DNA of 47,485 bases from Methylobacterium sp. (GCF_019745455.1 NZ_JAIETD010000044.1:1-47485), one strand, 5' to 3'. Shown: positions 27,719 to 38,762, counted from the stretch's first letter. Notes: generated by a model from the sequence alone, not told the origin. Numbers and translations are program-made.

Positions 27719-28858
27719 TCATGACATAGCGGCGATGCGCGCCGGGTTCAGGCGCCCACGCAGGATGTCGGCGAAAGCTTCGATGTTGCCGGCTAACCGT
27801 CCGCGCCGGTCGATATGCGGCTCCGGCCTCGGCGCGTGGAACAGGTTCATCGCGATGTTGCGGCCCATCAACCAGGCCGCCCGGTGCCAATCGTAGCTGC
27901 CCTTGCGGACGAGATAGATCGGGTTGGCGACCTGCGAGTAGCCGAACCGCCGGCCCGACTGGCGGCCGCCCTTCACGCCGAGATGCACGCCGACGGCCGC
28001 GCGGATCTGAGCAAGGCTCCCGAACCTGGCGACACGCCGGCTGAAATCGACGTCCTCCAGCCAGCCATAGGCCGGGAGGCGCTCGTCGAACCGTAGGCGC
28101 TCGGCGCGGATCCTGTCGAGCCGGAACGCCATGTTGCAGCCATAGGCGCTGTAGACGGGTACGGGCTCCGCGAAGGCGACCTCACCGGGCGATTCCAGAA
28201 GGCGGTCCGCTTCGGCCGCGCTGTAGCCAGGGCCGATGATGCCGTCGGCGACGACGAGGCCCGTCCCCCCGACGAGGGTCGGATCGGCGAGGAAGGCCTC
28301 CTCGAGAGCTTTCAGGTAGTCGGTGTGGGGGATGAAATCGTCGTCGAAGAAGCAGATGACATCCGCGTCCGGCACGGCGTCGAGGATCGCGTTGCGCTGG
28401 GCCGTGAGGCCGCGGGCGCCGATGAGGAGGCGGATGTCGGTCTCGCCCTCGAAATCGCCGCGCGTTGGGATCGAGACTGCGATCTGGTCGGGTCTGCGGG
28501 ATTGGCGGCTCAGCCTGTCGACGGTGGTCCTCGCCACCTGCGGCCGGCCGACGGTGGCGATTCCGACCGCGAGCCGCAGGACGCGGCGGGAGGGGTCGCC
28601 GTCATGGCCGTCGCCGGACATGTCTCGGCGCATGAGCGTCAGGGGCGATACGGCTGGATCCGCCGGATCGCGGCGCGTGGCGGGCCACTGGCCGCTGCCT
28701 GCGCGAGGAGCGGCACCGACACCGGTTCTGCCCGATGCGGCCGGCACATTCTTCCCCGACAGCCCCCACGCCTGCACCGCAGCGTCGAGAGGGTTGTCGT
28801 TGGCTGGATCGATGCGAAGCCACGATCCTAGATGTATTCTCGTCAGGACGACAGTCAT
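27719..28858 (-). CDS. Glycosyltransferase family 2 with long N-terminal extension
   Basis: A 379-residue GT-A enzyme. The catalytic domain starts at about residue 94 (RLAVGIATVGRP), has GARGLTAQRNAILDAV and the DxD-containing VICFFDDDFIPHTDYL, and a catalytic-side GWLEDVDFSRRV. There is no membrane segment. The first ~90 residues are low-complexity and not part of the GT2 fold. I keep the ATG at 28858 because GGAGAG lies about 9 bases upstream, but a later start near MRRDMSGDG is possible. It is the first gene of the minus-strand block leading to GT4 and GH16, and diverges from exoF. Confidence 0.9.
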   Translation of the reverse strand: MTVVLTRIHLGSWLRIDPANDNPLDAAVQAWGLSGKNVPAASGRTGVGAAPRAGSGQWPATRRDPADPAVSPLTLMRRDMSGDGHDGDPSRRVLRLAVGIATVGRPQVARTTVDRLSRQSRRPDQIAVSIPTRGDFEGETDIRLLIGARGLTAQRNAILDAVPDADVICFFDDDFIPHTDYLKALEEAFLADPTLVGGTGLVVADGIIGPGYSAAEADRLLESPGEVAFAEPVPVYSAYGCNMAFRLDRIRAERLRFDERLPAYGWLEDVDFSRRVARFGSLAQIRAAVGVHLGVKGGRQSGRRFGYSQVANPIYLVRKGSYDWHRAAWLMGRNIAMNLFHAPRPEPHIDRRGRLAGNIEAFADILRGRLNPARIAAMS

Positions 28859-29022
28859 CGATATAGCTCTCCGCTAATAAAGGCTATTTTATATGCAACT
28901 TTTGAAAGTAAAAGATGAAATTGTTCGAAATCTATATTGACATTCTTTGGTGCTTACCTGCATGAACTGAACCGATATCGGCGACGCCGAGAAACTAAAT
29001 CGCTTGATAGGAAGTGAATTCC
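28859..29022. promoter_or_regulatory. AT-rich divergent promoter region, GT2 / exoF
   Basis: A 164-bp spacer, clearly richer in A and T than its surroundings, between divergent starts. On the minus strand, TATAAAAT around 28883-28890 is a -10 candidate for GT2. On the plus strand, TTGACA at 28937-28942 has no matching -10 at normal spacing. AGGAAGTG at 29009-29016 is the exoF ribosome-binding site. Confidence 0.45.
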
Positions 29023-30411
29023 ATGACGGGACGCATCGACGGGATCCTGCTCGCGGCCACCATTCTGGCGACGCTCGCCCTTCCGGCTCGGGGAGACGAT
29101 GCGCCGTACCGCCTCGGTCCTCAGGACAAGGTCCGGGTGCGGGTCACCGAGTGGCGTTCGGATCGCGGAGAGGCCTTCGTCTGGGAGGCCCTGTCGGGCG
29201 AGTTCGCGGTCGATGCCGCCGGCCGGATCTCGCTGCCCCTCGTCGGCACCCTTGAGGTGGCAGGCCTCAGTGCCGAAGATGTCGGCACGCTCCTCGGCGA
29301 TCGCCTGCAGCGTAAGGTCGGTCTCGTGCGCAAGCCCGATGCGTCGGTGGAGGTGGCCCAGTTCCGGCCGGTCTACGTCGTCGGCCAGGTGGACAAGCCC
29401 GGCGCCTATGCCTTCCGTCCCCAACTCACGGTCCTGCAGGCCGTCGGTCTCGCCGGCGGCCTCTACAGGCCTGGCGATCTCGGGCTGCAGCGGCTCTCGC
29501 GAGAGGGAATCAGCGCGCGGGGCGACCTGCGAGAGGTCGCCACGGAGCGGGCGGCACTGCTGGCGCGGCGCGCGCGGCTCGACGCCGAGCGGCGCGGAGA
29601 CGGCGCCATCGCATTCCCGGAGGAGGTCGCCGACGGCCGATTCGCCGACGCCGTCGGCGAGGAGCGGGCCTTGTTCGACACGCGCCGCAACGCCCTGCGA
29701 TCGCAGCTCGCTGCCCTCGCCCAGACCAAGGAACAGCTCAACGCCGAGATCGAGACCCTGCAGGCCAAGGCCGTCTCGCAGGATCGCCAGATCGCCCTCG
29801 CCAAGAAGGAACTCGGCAACATCAACGGCCTCGTCGAGCGTGGCTTGTCGATCAACCCGCGCCTGCTCGCCCTCGAGCAGAGCGTCGCACAGCTCGAGAG
29901 CGCGCGGCTCGACACCCAGCTCGCGATCTCCCGCGCCCGTCAGGATCTCAGCCGCACCGACCGGACCGCCCTCGATCTCAAGAACCAGCAGCAGAGCACG
30001 GTCCTCGTGGACCTGCGCGAGACGCAGATGCGACTCACCAAGCTCCAGCTCAAGGCGGATACGCTGCGCGGCCTCCTGACCGATACCGAGGTGGTCGCAC
30101 CAAGGCTCATCGAGGACCGGCTCGAGACTCAGCGCAGGCCGACCGTCTTCACCGTGGTCAGAGCCGGCTTGCATGGGGCTGCGGAGGAGGTCGTCGGCGA
30201 GATGGCGCCCTTGCGGCCCGGCGACGTCCTCAAGGTATCGAACGCCCCGATCGAGGAGGGCGGCGCGCGCGCCGACGAGAGCAAGGCTCGCATCGAGGAC
30301 GGCAAGTCGCGTCCCCCGGAAGGCAAGTCGCGTCCTCTCGACGGCAAGGCGGTCCCGAAGCCCTCCACCGCCCTGCCGCGGCGGGACGGGATCGTCGCCT
30401 CGGTCCAGTGA
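29023..30411 (+). CDS. exoF: Polysaccharide export protein, ExoF-like (Poly_export + SLBB, coiled coil)
   Basis: A 462-residue periplasmic protein. It has a signal peptide (about 1-25, ending ARG). A polysaccharide export domain follows (YRLGPQDKVRVRVTEW, then GRISLPLVGTLEVAGLSAEDV), then an SLBB segment (PVYVVGQVDKPGAYAFRP, LTVLQAVGLAGGL). A long coiled coil (about 200-350) and a second SLBB-like end complete it. This architecture is that of rhizobial ExoF rather than of Wza, which is shorter and lacks the coiled coil. It should form, with the ExoP-like protein, the periplasmic export conduit. The last ~50 residues are Lys/Pro/Ser-rich with two near-identical short repeats (GKSRPPE / GKSRPLD). 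The ATG at 29023 is used, with AGGAAGTG upstream. Confidence 0.88.
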   Translation: MTGRIDGILLAATILATLALPARGDDAPYRLGPQDKVRVRVTEWRSDRGEAFVWEALSGEFAVDAAGRISLPLVGTLEVAGLSAEDVGTLLGDRLQRKVGLVRKPDASVEVAQFRPVYVVGQVDKPGAYAFRPQLTVLQAVGLAGGLYRPGDLGLQRLSREGISARGDLREVATERAALLARRARLDAERRGDGAIAFPEEVADGRFADAVGEERALFDTRRNALRSQLAALAQTKEQLNAEIETLQAKAVSQDRQIALAKKELGNINGLVERGLSINPRLLALEQSVAQLESARLDTQLAISRARQDLSRTDRTALDLKNQQQSTVLVDLRETQMRLTKLQLKADTLRGLLTDTEVVAPRLIEDRLETQRRPTVFTVVRAGLHGAAEEVVGEMAPLRPGDVLKVSNAPIEEGGARADESKARIEDGKSRPPEGKSRPLDGKAVPKPSTALPRRDGIVASVQ

Positions 30412-30448
30412 GGCCGTTACGGGCACGAGCGCTCTCCTTCGTTGGGCA

Positions 30449-30470
30449 ACCCGCTCGCGGGAGAGCGGGT
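30449..30470. terminator. Hairpin between convergent exoF and exoP-like genes
   Basis: ACCCGCTC (30449-30456) pairs with GAGCGGGT (30463-30470) across a 6-base loop. It lies 37 bases after the exoF stop and 62 bases from the end of the minus-strand exoP-like gene, and can serve both. Confidence 0.55.
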
Positions 30471-30532
30471 GCTCGGTCCTCGTTCCGCCGCGCGCCCTGC
30501 CCGAAGCGATATCCGCCTCGGTGCGGAGCGCC

Positions 30533-32674
30533 CTAGATCCGCCGGGACACCATCTCGGCGTCGCCGACCTTGTTCAGCACGACGCCGACGACCTGTGCCT
30601 GCGCGGCGTCGAGGGAGGTGGCGGCCTCCGCGAGCGCGCCGAGTTCGGTCTTGCCCCAGGCCGCGACGAGGACGATGCCGTCGAGCATCCGGCTGATGGC
30701 GCGCACGTCCGCGGCCGTCTCCATCGCCGTCAGATCGAAGACGATGAGGTCGTAGGCCTCGGCCAGAGACTTGATGAGCGCGTGCATCTGCTTCGATCTC
30801 AGGAAATCGTTCGATTGCGCCCAGCGCGAGCGGACCACGAGGGGCAGGACGAAGAGATCGGTGATCGCGGTCGGCCGGACCGCTTCGCGGCCGTCCGCCA
30901 GCATCTCGAGGAGTCCGTCCTCGGCCGTGGGCGCCAGACATTGCGAGAGCTTGTTGGACTGAAAATCCGCGTCGACGACGAGCGTGCGGTTGCCGGCCTG
31001 GGCGAACAGGCAGGCGAGGTTGAGGGCGACGCAGCTCTTGCCGTCGCCCGATGCGATCGAGGCGATGCCGATGGTCTCGATCCGGCGCTCCTCGCGGGCG
31101 ACGTCGATCGAGACTTTCACGCCGCGCATCGCCTTGCTGAAGGCCGAGAACGGCGCCTCGACGACGTCCGGTCCTTCACCCGGTCCCTTGAGGGACCGTC
31201 CCCGTCCGATATCGGGGAGCAGGCCGAGCACCGGGAAGGGCACGGCACGGCGGATGTCGGCCTCGGTGCGGGCGGTCTGATCGAGCCGATGGCGGATCGT
31301 CCCGGCGGCGATGCCGAAGACGAGGCCGATCACTGTGCCGAGAGTGAGGGTGAGCTTCGTCTTGGGACTGCTCTTTCCGAGCGGTACGTTGGCGGGGGCG
31401 ATGACGCGGGCGCCCGAGACCGGCAGCGTCTCCTTCTGAACCGTCTCGGCGAGCTTCTCGAGGAGGTTCTGGTACATCTTGCGGTAGCTCTGCGCCTGAG
31501 CGTCGAGCTCGGACAGGGTCACCTTGGCCTGGCGCAGTCTGTCGGCCTCGCCGATGAGCCGCTGGATCTCCTCGGAGAGGCCCCGCTCGCGCGAGACCGC
31601 GATCTCGTAGTCGCTGAGGTATGTCTGCCCGATTCGGCCGAGCTCGGCGGCGATGTCCTGCTCGGCGGCGGCGACCTCACGCTTTGCGCCGGCGACCGCC
31701 TCGCTGTCGGGGCCGTAGCGTTCGCGCAACTCGGCCTCGCGCTGGGCGGCGTCCTGCTGGCGTTGGCGCAGGTTGGTGATCGCCTGGTTGTTGAGGACCT
31801 CAGTGACGGATGCCTCGGTGATGCCTTTGGCGCTCACCTCCCGCACCCGCGCGAGGCGGGCCGCGGCCTGCGCCGTCTGGGAACGCGAGAGTATGAACTG
31901 GCTGTTCATCTCGCTTAATTGCTGCTCGATGAGGAGGCCGTTGCTCGTCGCGACCAGGCCGTTCTGGGTTCGGAAGTCCTCGACCGTCCGGGCGGCGGTG
32001 TTGAGGCTCTGGCGGACCTCGCGGAGGCGCAGCTGAAGCCATTCGACGCCGCCTCGGGCGGCCTGGGCCTTGGCCTCGTACTGATCCTGGAGGTAGGCCG
32101 CCATGTAGGCATTGGCGATCTCGGCGGCCCGCTTGGGCTTATAGGACCGTGCGGTCGTCTCGATGACGTAGGATTGGCCGACCCGCCGGCTGCCGACGCG
32201 GCCTGCCAGGACGGAGGCCGCGACACGCCTGCGCTCGGCAAGGCTTGCGGTGGCGCGATCCGCCGGCCGCTGCTCGCCCAGTGCCGCGATCCAGGTCTCG
32301 TCGTTGCCCTGGAATTCGGGGTCGAGGGCAAGATCGAGGGCGTCGACGACCGCCCCGGCGAGGCGTTCCGAGCGAAGGACCTCGACCTGGCTCTCGACCT
32401 GGGCGTTGTCGAGGGTGAGGTCGAGCATGCCGGGCTCGAACACGAGAAGCTGCTGCTGACGCTGCGCCTCGATCAGCAGCTGGGCACTCGCCACGTAGGT
32501 CGGAACGCTTGCCCAGACGATCAGGGCGGCGATCCCGGCGCCCAAGGCGGTGAACAGGAGGACGAGGAGGGCGTAGCGGCGAAGGACGGTGCGCAGCGTG
32601 CTCAGCGTCACCGTCGCCGACGGCTCGATCCTGGGTGCCGCCGCAGAGGGCCGGGCAGGGGTGGTCTGGAGCAT
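30533..32674 (-). CDS. exoP: Wzz/ExoP-like polysaccharide co-polymerase with degenerate BY-kinase domain
   Basis: A 713-residue inner-membrane protein controlling EPS chain length and export. It has an N-terminal Wzz segment with TM1 (LLVLLFTALGAGIAALIVWA), a long periplasmic coiled coil (about 190-430), TM2 (LTLTLGTVIGLVFGIAAG) after the PxxP-like SGARVIAPANVP, and a cytosolic ATPase domain. Walker A is IASGDGKSC (about 541-548) and Walker A' is LVVDADF. Walker B, normally a D-T-P-P type, reads LIVFDLTAM. The protein stops at VSRRI with no tyrosine cluster, and the ATPase domain holds only one Tyr (EAYDL). Autophosphorylation of a tail, as in Wzc or ExoP, therefore looks impossible. The start at 32674 has GGGGAG upstream. 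Confidence 0.9.
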   Translation of the reverse strand: MLQTTPARPSAAAPRIEPSATVTLSTLRTVLRRYALLVLLFTALGAGIAALIVWASVPTYVASAQLLIEAQRQQQLLVFEPGMLDLTLDNAQVESQVEVLRSERLAGAVVDALDLALDPEFQGNDETWIAALGEQRPADRATASLAERRRVAASVLAGRVGSRRVGQSYVIETTARSYKPKRAAEIANAYMAAYLQDQYEAKAQAARGGVEWLQLRLREVRQSLNTAARTVEDFRTQNGLVATSNGLLIEQQLSEMNSQFILSRSQTAQAAARLARVREVSAKGITEASVTEVLNNQAITNLRQRQQDAAQREAELRERYGPDSEAVAGAKREVAAAEQDIAAELGRIGQTYLSDYEIAVSRERGLSEEIQRLIGEADRLRQAKVTLSELDAQAQSYRKMYQNLLEKLAETVQKETLPVSGARVIAPANVPLGKSSPKTKLTLTLGTVIGLVFGIAAGTIRHRLDQTARTEADIRRAVPFPVLGLLPDIGRGRSLKGPGEGPDVVEAPFSAFSKAMRGVKVSIDVAREERRIETIGIASIASGDGKSCVALNLACLFAQAGNRTLVVDADFQSNKLSQCLAPTAEDGLLEMLADGREAVRPTAITDLFVLPLVVRSRWAQSNDFLRSKQMHALIKSLAEAYDLIVFDLTAMETAADVRAISRMLDGIVLVAAWGKTELGALAEAATSLDAAQAQVVGVVLNKVGDAEMVSRRI

Positions 32675-32796
32675 GCTCTCCCCTTCGGATCGGCGCTACC
32701 GAACCCGTATGGTTGCCACTCGAGGGCAGCACCGTCCCGCACCCGCAAGGCGTTGGGACCCCGCAAGGCGTTGGGACGTCGAGTTTCAGCGAGGCC

Positions 32797-33489
32797 TCAA
32801 TAGACGCCGCGGGCGCGCAGGACCGCCGGGATGGTCTTCGCGATGATCGCGAGATCCCGACTGATTGACCATGTGCGGACGTAATGGCTGTCGAGGAGGA
32901 CCCGGCGGTCGTAGCCGACGTCGTTGCGGCCGCTGCATTGCCAGAGGCCGGTCAGGCCAGGACGGACAGCCTTGTACTCCGCGATGGCGGAGCCGTATTT
33001 CGGAACCTCGGCGATCACGATCGGTCGCGGTCCGACGAGGCTCATATCGCCACGAAGGATGTTGATGAGCTGGGGCAGTTCATCGATGCTCGTCTCCCGT
33101 AGGACACGCCCGATCGGAGTGACGCGGGGATCGTTCTTGAGTTTCCGGCTCGCCTGCCACTCGAGCATCGCGCCCGCATCGCTCGCAAGGTGCCGCACCA
33201 GCACGGCGTCGGCGTCGTTGACCATGGTCCGGAACTTCAGGCAGTCGAAATCGACGCCGTCCTTCCCGATGCGCCGGTGTCGGATCATGATCGGCCGCCC
33301 CTCCATGATCAGAATGGCCGCCGCGATCATCAGGAGCAGGACGCTGAGGAGGATCAGCGCCGAGATCGCCACGGTGACGTCGAGGCTTCGTTTGACCCGC
33401 AGGGCAGCGGCGGTCCGGCGAGGTTCCCCCACCGCCAAGGCCGCGACAGTCGTGGCGGATGACCCTTCAGCCGAACTATTCATCAGCAT
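32797..33489 (-). CDS. exoY: Undecaprenyl-phosphate sugar phosphotransferase, ExoY-like
   Basis: Starts EPS synthesis by moving a hexose-1-phosphate (galactose or glucose) from its UDP form to undecaprenyl phosphate. The 230-residue length is that of the short ExoY class, with one hydrophobic N-terminal segment (about 45-66). Catalytic-domain motifs are KRSLDVTVA, FDCLKFRTM, LRETSIDELPQLINILRGDMSLVGPRPI and RPGLTGLWQCSGR. The start is set at the ATG at 33489, with GGAGG 5 bases upstream; a TTG at 33501 and an ATG at 33483 are also in frame. The C-terminus RARGVY is typical. The gene is upstream of the exoP-like gene with a 122-base gap. Confidence 0.94.
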   Translation of the reverse strand: MLMNSSAEGSSATTVAALAVGEPRRTAAALRVKRSLDVTVAISALILLSVLLLMIAAAILIMEGRPIMIRHRRIGKDGVDFDCLKFRTMVNDADAVLVRHLASDAGAMLEWQASRKLKNDPRVTPIGRVLRETSIDELPQLINILRGDMSLVGPRPIVIAEVPKYGSAIAEYKAVRPGLTGLWQCSGRNDVGYDRRVLLDSHYVRTWSISRDLAIIAKTIPAVLRARGVY

Positions 33490-33947
33490 GAGAACCTCCA
33501 ATCAAGGAAAACGCCATGCGGCGCGGGACTTTTCGCATTAATCCAATGCTGTGCAGTGCAGCGCAGCCGATTGAAGTCGCCGGCTCATGCCGAACGAATG
33601 GCCAAGTTTACGTGATATGGATTGCCGGCTTTGTCAGATCGCGGACACGCGTCTGCTTTCGTTAACTAAATATTAACTATCACTGGTCAGACTGAATGAC
33701 GACGGTGCATTGCACAAAGCGCCGTCAGGACTCGTCGGTGCCGAGTCAGGATTTCCCTGACCGACATCCGGCCACACCACTACTGCGGACAGTGTAGGAT
33801 AAAGACCGCGCCCCTCCTCGGCAGTCGCAGCCGGTGGGGGGAGCCGATCGGAGCGTGACCTCCCATTCGGGATGCCTCGATCTTCCGGATCGAATCTTCC
33901 GGGTTCGCCGACGGGGTCGAGCGGCGAATTACGATCAAAGGCACGCG
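33490..33947. promoter_or_regulatory. Regulatory spacer between exoY and the small membrane-protein gene
   Basis: A 458-base divergent spacer. It contains an inverted repeat GTTAA-N7-TTAAC (33661-33677) in a local AT-rich patch and an odd palindrome GTGCATTGCAC (33705-33715). Both are candidate operator sites for regulation of the initiating transferase. Further right are two copies of TCAGGA (33725-33730 and 33747-33752). No gene is evident; the open frame reaching back to 33834 has no start signal. Confidence 0.45.
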
Positions 33948-34247
33948 ATGCTCGTCTTCTCGGTATGCCTCGTCTGCGCCGGTGCCGTCCTCAGCGGATT
34001 CGCCAGACTGCCCTTGCTGGTCGCCGTCATCGTCCTGACAGCCGCCGCCGCTGCGCTGCCGTTCTTCCTGTCCCTCTACGGTTTTGCCGTTCCGGCGCCG
34101 ATGCCCCTCGCCATCGTGGTGGCGGTGGTTGCCCTTCAGGGCGGCTATGGCATGGGCGTGATCGCCAAGGCGCTATGGCTGAGTTCCTTCCGCGATCCGG
34201 CGCGCCGCACGGACGTTCCCCCTCGGCCGGAGGAGGAAATCTCTTGA
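33948..34247 (+). CDS. Small inner-membrane protein, possibly an ExoX/SyrA-like EPS repressor
   Basis: A 99-residue protein with three hydrophobic segments (LVFSVCLVCAGAVLSG, LLVAVIVLTAAAAALPFF, and PLAIVVAVVALQGGYGMGVIAKALW). The last one resembles the LLQVGYFxGVLF end of rhizobial ExoX and SyrA-type proteins, which lower EPS synthesis by acting on ExoY after transcription. Its position, divergent from an exoY homologue, supports that idea, but similarity is short and remembered, not computed. I start at the ATG at 33948, with AAAGG 6 bases upstream. A frame extending to 33834 exists but is unsupported. The tail is short, polar and acidic. Confidence 0.6.
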   Translation: MLVFSVCLVCAGAVLSGFARLPLLVAVIVLTAAAAALPFFLSLYGFAVPAPMPLAIVVAVVALQGGYGMGVIAKALWLSSFRDPARRTDVPPRPEEEIS

Positions 34248-34265
34248 GCCTGGCCGGTCAGGCGG

Positions 34266-34946
34266 TCAGCACGGCAATTCGCGAAACCAGCCCTGCAGAA
34301 CGGCGTATTGAACGATTTTCGTCCGCGTATGGAGTTCGAGCTTCTCGCTCGCACGAAGCTTGTAGGTCTCGACCGATTTGGCCGTGACGCCGAGCTTGCC
34401 GGCGACCTCCTTGTTGGTGAACCCGAGGGCAATGAGCCGGATGACCTCGCGCTCGCGATCCGTGAGGGTCTGCGCCAGACCTCCGTTCCGGTCGCTTCGC
34501 CGCTTCGTCGAATCGGCCGGCGGCAGGAGCTGCTCGGTGATGGCCGGGTCGAGATAAAGCCCGCCCCCATAGGTCGACCGGATCGCCTGCAACAGGTTCT
34601 CGCCCGCCGAGCGCTTCAGCACGTAGCCGCGGGCGCCCGCATCGAGGGCTTCCCGCACGAAGGTGCGGTCGTCATGGAAACTCAGGATGACCACACGCGT
34701 GGGGGACCCTGCCGCGACCAACTGCTTCGTGACCGAAATGCCGTTGCTGCTCGGCATCGAGATGTCGAGAACCGCCACGTCGGGCTTCAAATCCGTGATC
34801 AGTCTCAAGGCCCGGGCGCCGGAATTGGCTTCGCCGACAATGTCGATATCTGAGGCGATCTCGAGAAGTGACCGTACACCCTCCAGGAACAAGGGGTGAT
34901 CGTCGCTGAGGACGACTCGGATTGGCTTTTCGGAACGTGCGGTCAT
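34266..34946 (-). CDS. NarL/FixJ-type response regulator (LuxR DNA-binding domain)
   Basis: A 226-residue transcription factor. The receiver domain (about 8-125) shows VVLSDDHPLF, phosphoacceptor VAVLDISMP, Ser/Thr switch VVILSFHD and Lys in YVLKRSAGENLL. The LuxR-type helix-turn-helix (about 158-215) shows LTDREREVIRLIALGFTNKEVAGKLGVTAKSVETY. The start at 34946 overlaps the kinase stop (ATGA, 34943-34946), so the pair is translationally coupled. Targets are not visible; the neighbouring EPS genes are the obvious candidates. Confidence 0.95.
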   Translation of the reverse strand: MTARSEKPIRVVLSDDHPLFLEGVRSLLEIASDIDIVGEANSGARALRLITDLKPDVAVLDISMPSSNGISVTKQLVAAGSPTRVVILSFHDDRTFVREALDAGARGYVLKRSAGENLLQAIRSTYGGGLYLDPAITEQLLPPADSTKRRSDRNGGLAQTLTDREREVIRLIALGFTNKEVAGKLGVTAKSVETYKLRASEKLELHTRTKIVQYAVLQGWFRELPC

Positions 34947-35665
34947 GTCGAGGAGCCCCCCATGGATACTCGCGCCCTGATTCTCGTGCCCGATCCGGGT
35001 TGGGATGTGACCTCCATGCTGCCTCCCACCGAGGCGAGGCGCTCGCGCATTCCGACGAGGCCCAGACCTCGCCGGCGAGTGCCGTCGCCCAATGGCGGCG
35101 TATCCTGCGGGTCGAAGCCTACGCCATCGTCTTCTATCGTCAACGTGACATCATCGTCGCTGCACTGCAAAGTTACAGTGACATGCGAGACGTGGCGGGC
35201 ATGGTTTTTGATGTTGATCAACGCCTCTCTCGCAATGTGGAGTAAGGTGCGAGCAAGGCTGCATCTGATGTTTAGATCGGGTGGATCGATCTGAATATCA
35301 GCCGGTATACCATAATCTATACTCCACTCTCCAATAGAGGTTTTTAAATTATTTGCAAAATCTTGATCGTGTACTGAGGGGCTGCGTAGTTCATCGACAA
35401 TATCGCGTAGACCATCGATCAATATATCGACATCTCTGATCGCCTTATTGATTTCTTCGAGAAAAATTGCCTCCGTGGAAGACGACATGACTCGCTGTAG
35501 CCGAAGCTTCAAGATCGTTGCGTATTGTGCCGTATGATCATGAAGGTCGCGGCTGATCCGGAGTCTTTCGTCGCAGATGGCACGATCGATCAGCGATCGG
35601 AGGGTGGGATTGTCTGGCGCGCTCGCGTCCCGGGGCGGGTGAGCGCCCTGATCTGGAAACATCAT
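34943..35665 (-). CDS. Soluble NarX-type sensor histidine kinase without sensor domain
   Basis: A 240-residue kinase of the HisKA_3 class. The phosphoacceptor helix reads ERLRISRDLHDHTAQYATIL (His at about 42), followed by the ATPase motifs REALINIKNHARH (N box), IEDDGVGFDP (G1) and GLGLVGMRERL (G2). There are no membrane segments and only about 25 residues before the dimerisation helix, so any signal must be cytosolic or come through another protein. Base composition of roughly 35250-35560 is more AT-rich than the flanks. The start at 35665 lacks a strong ribosome-binding site; an adjacent ATG at 35662 is possible. Confidence 0.92.
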   Translation of the reverse strand: MMFPDQGAHPPRDASAPDNPTLRSLIDRAICDERLRISRDLHDHTAQYATILKLRLQRVMSSSTEAIFLEEINKAIRDVDILIDGLRDIVDELRSPSVHDQDFANNLKTSIGEWSIDYGIPADIQIDPPDLNIRCSLARTLLHIAREALINIKNHARHVSHVTVTLQCSDDDVTLTIEDDGVGFDPQDTPPLGDGTRRRGLGLVGMRERLASVGGSMEVTSQPGSGTRIRARVSMGGSST

Positions 35666-38570
<2,905 letters not shown>

Positions 38571-38616
38571 GCTCCAGTTCCCCTCCCCGGGTGCAGGGCG
38601 ATCGCACATGACCAAG

Positions 38617-38762
38617 CCCCGTCATTCCGGGGCGCCGCAGGCGAGCCCGGACCCGGAGGGCCGCGCCGGAGGCGTGCAATCCATAGCCGCAGACGATGCA
38701 AAGCCTTGCACCACCTGTGTTTCTGGATCCCGGGCTCCGCTGCGCGGCCCCGGATGACGGGG
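38617..38762. repeat. REP-like intergenic element with terminal inverted repeats
   Basis: A 146-bp element bounded by ccccgtcattccggggc (38617-38633) and gccccggatgacgggg (38747-38762). These are inverted copies differing by one base deletion. Inside lie a second related pair, GAGCCCGGA and TCCCGGGCTC. The pattern matches the short palindromic repeats dispersed between genes in many alphaproteobacteria. It sits between convergent pgm and the CoA transferase gene and could also terminate transcription. Confidence 0.75.

Noticed and set aside
28937..28942. TTGACA as a -35 box for exoF
   Set aside because: No acceptable -10 hexamer lies 15-20 bases downstream, so only the general AT-rich promoter region is reported.
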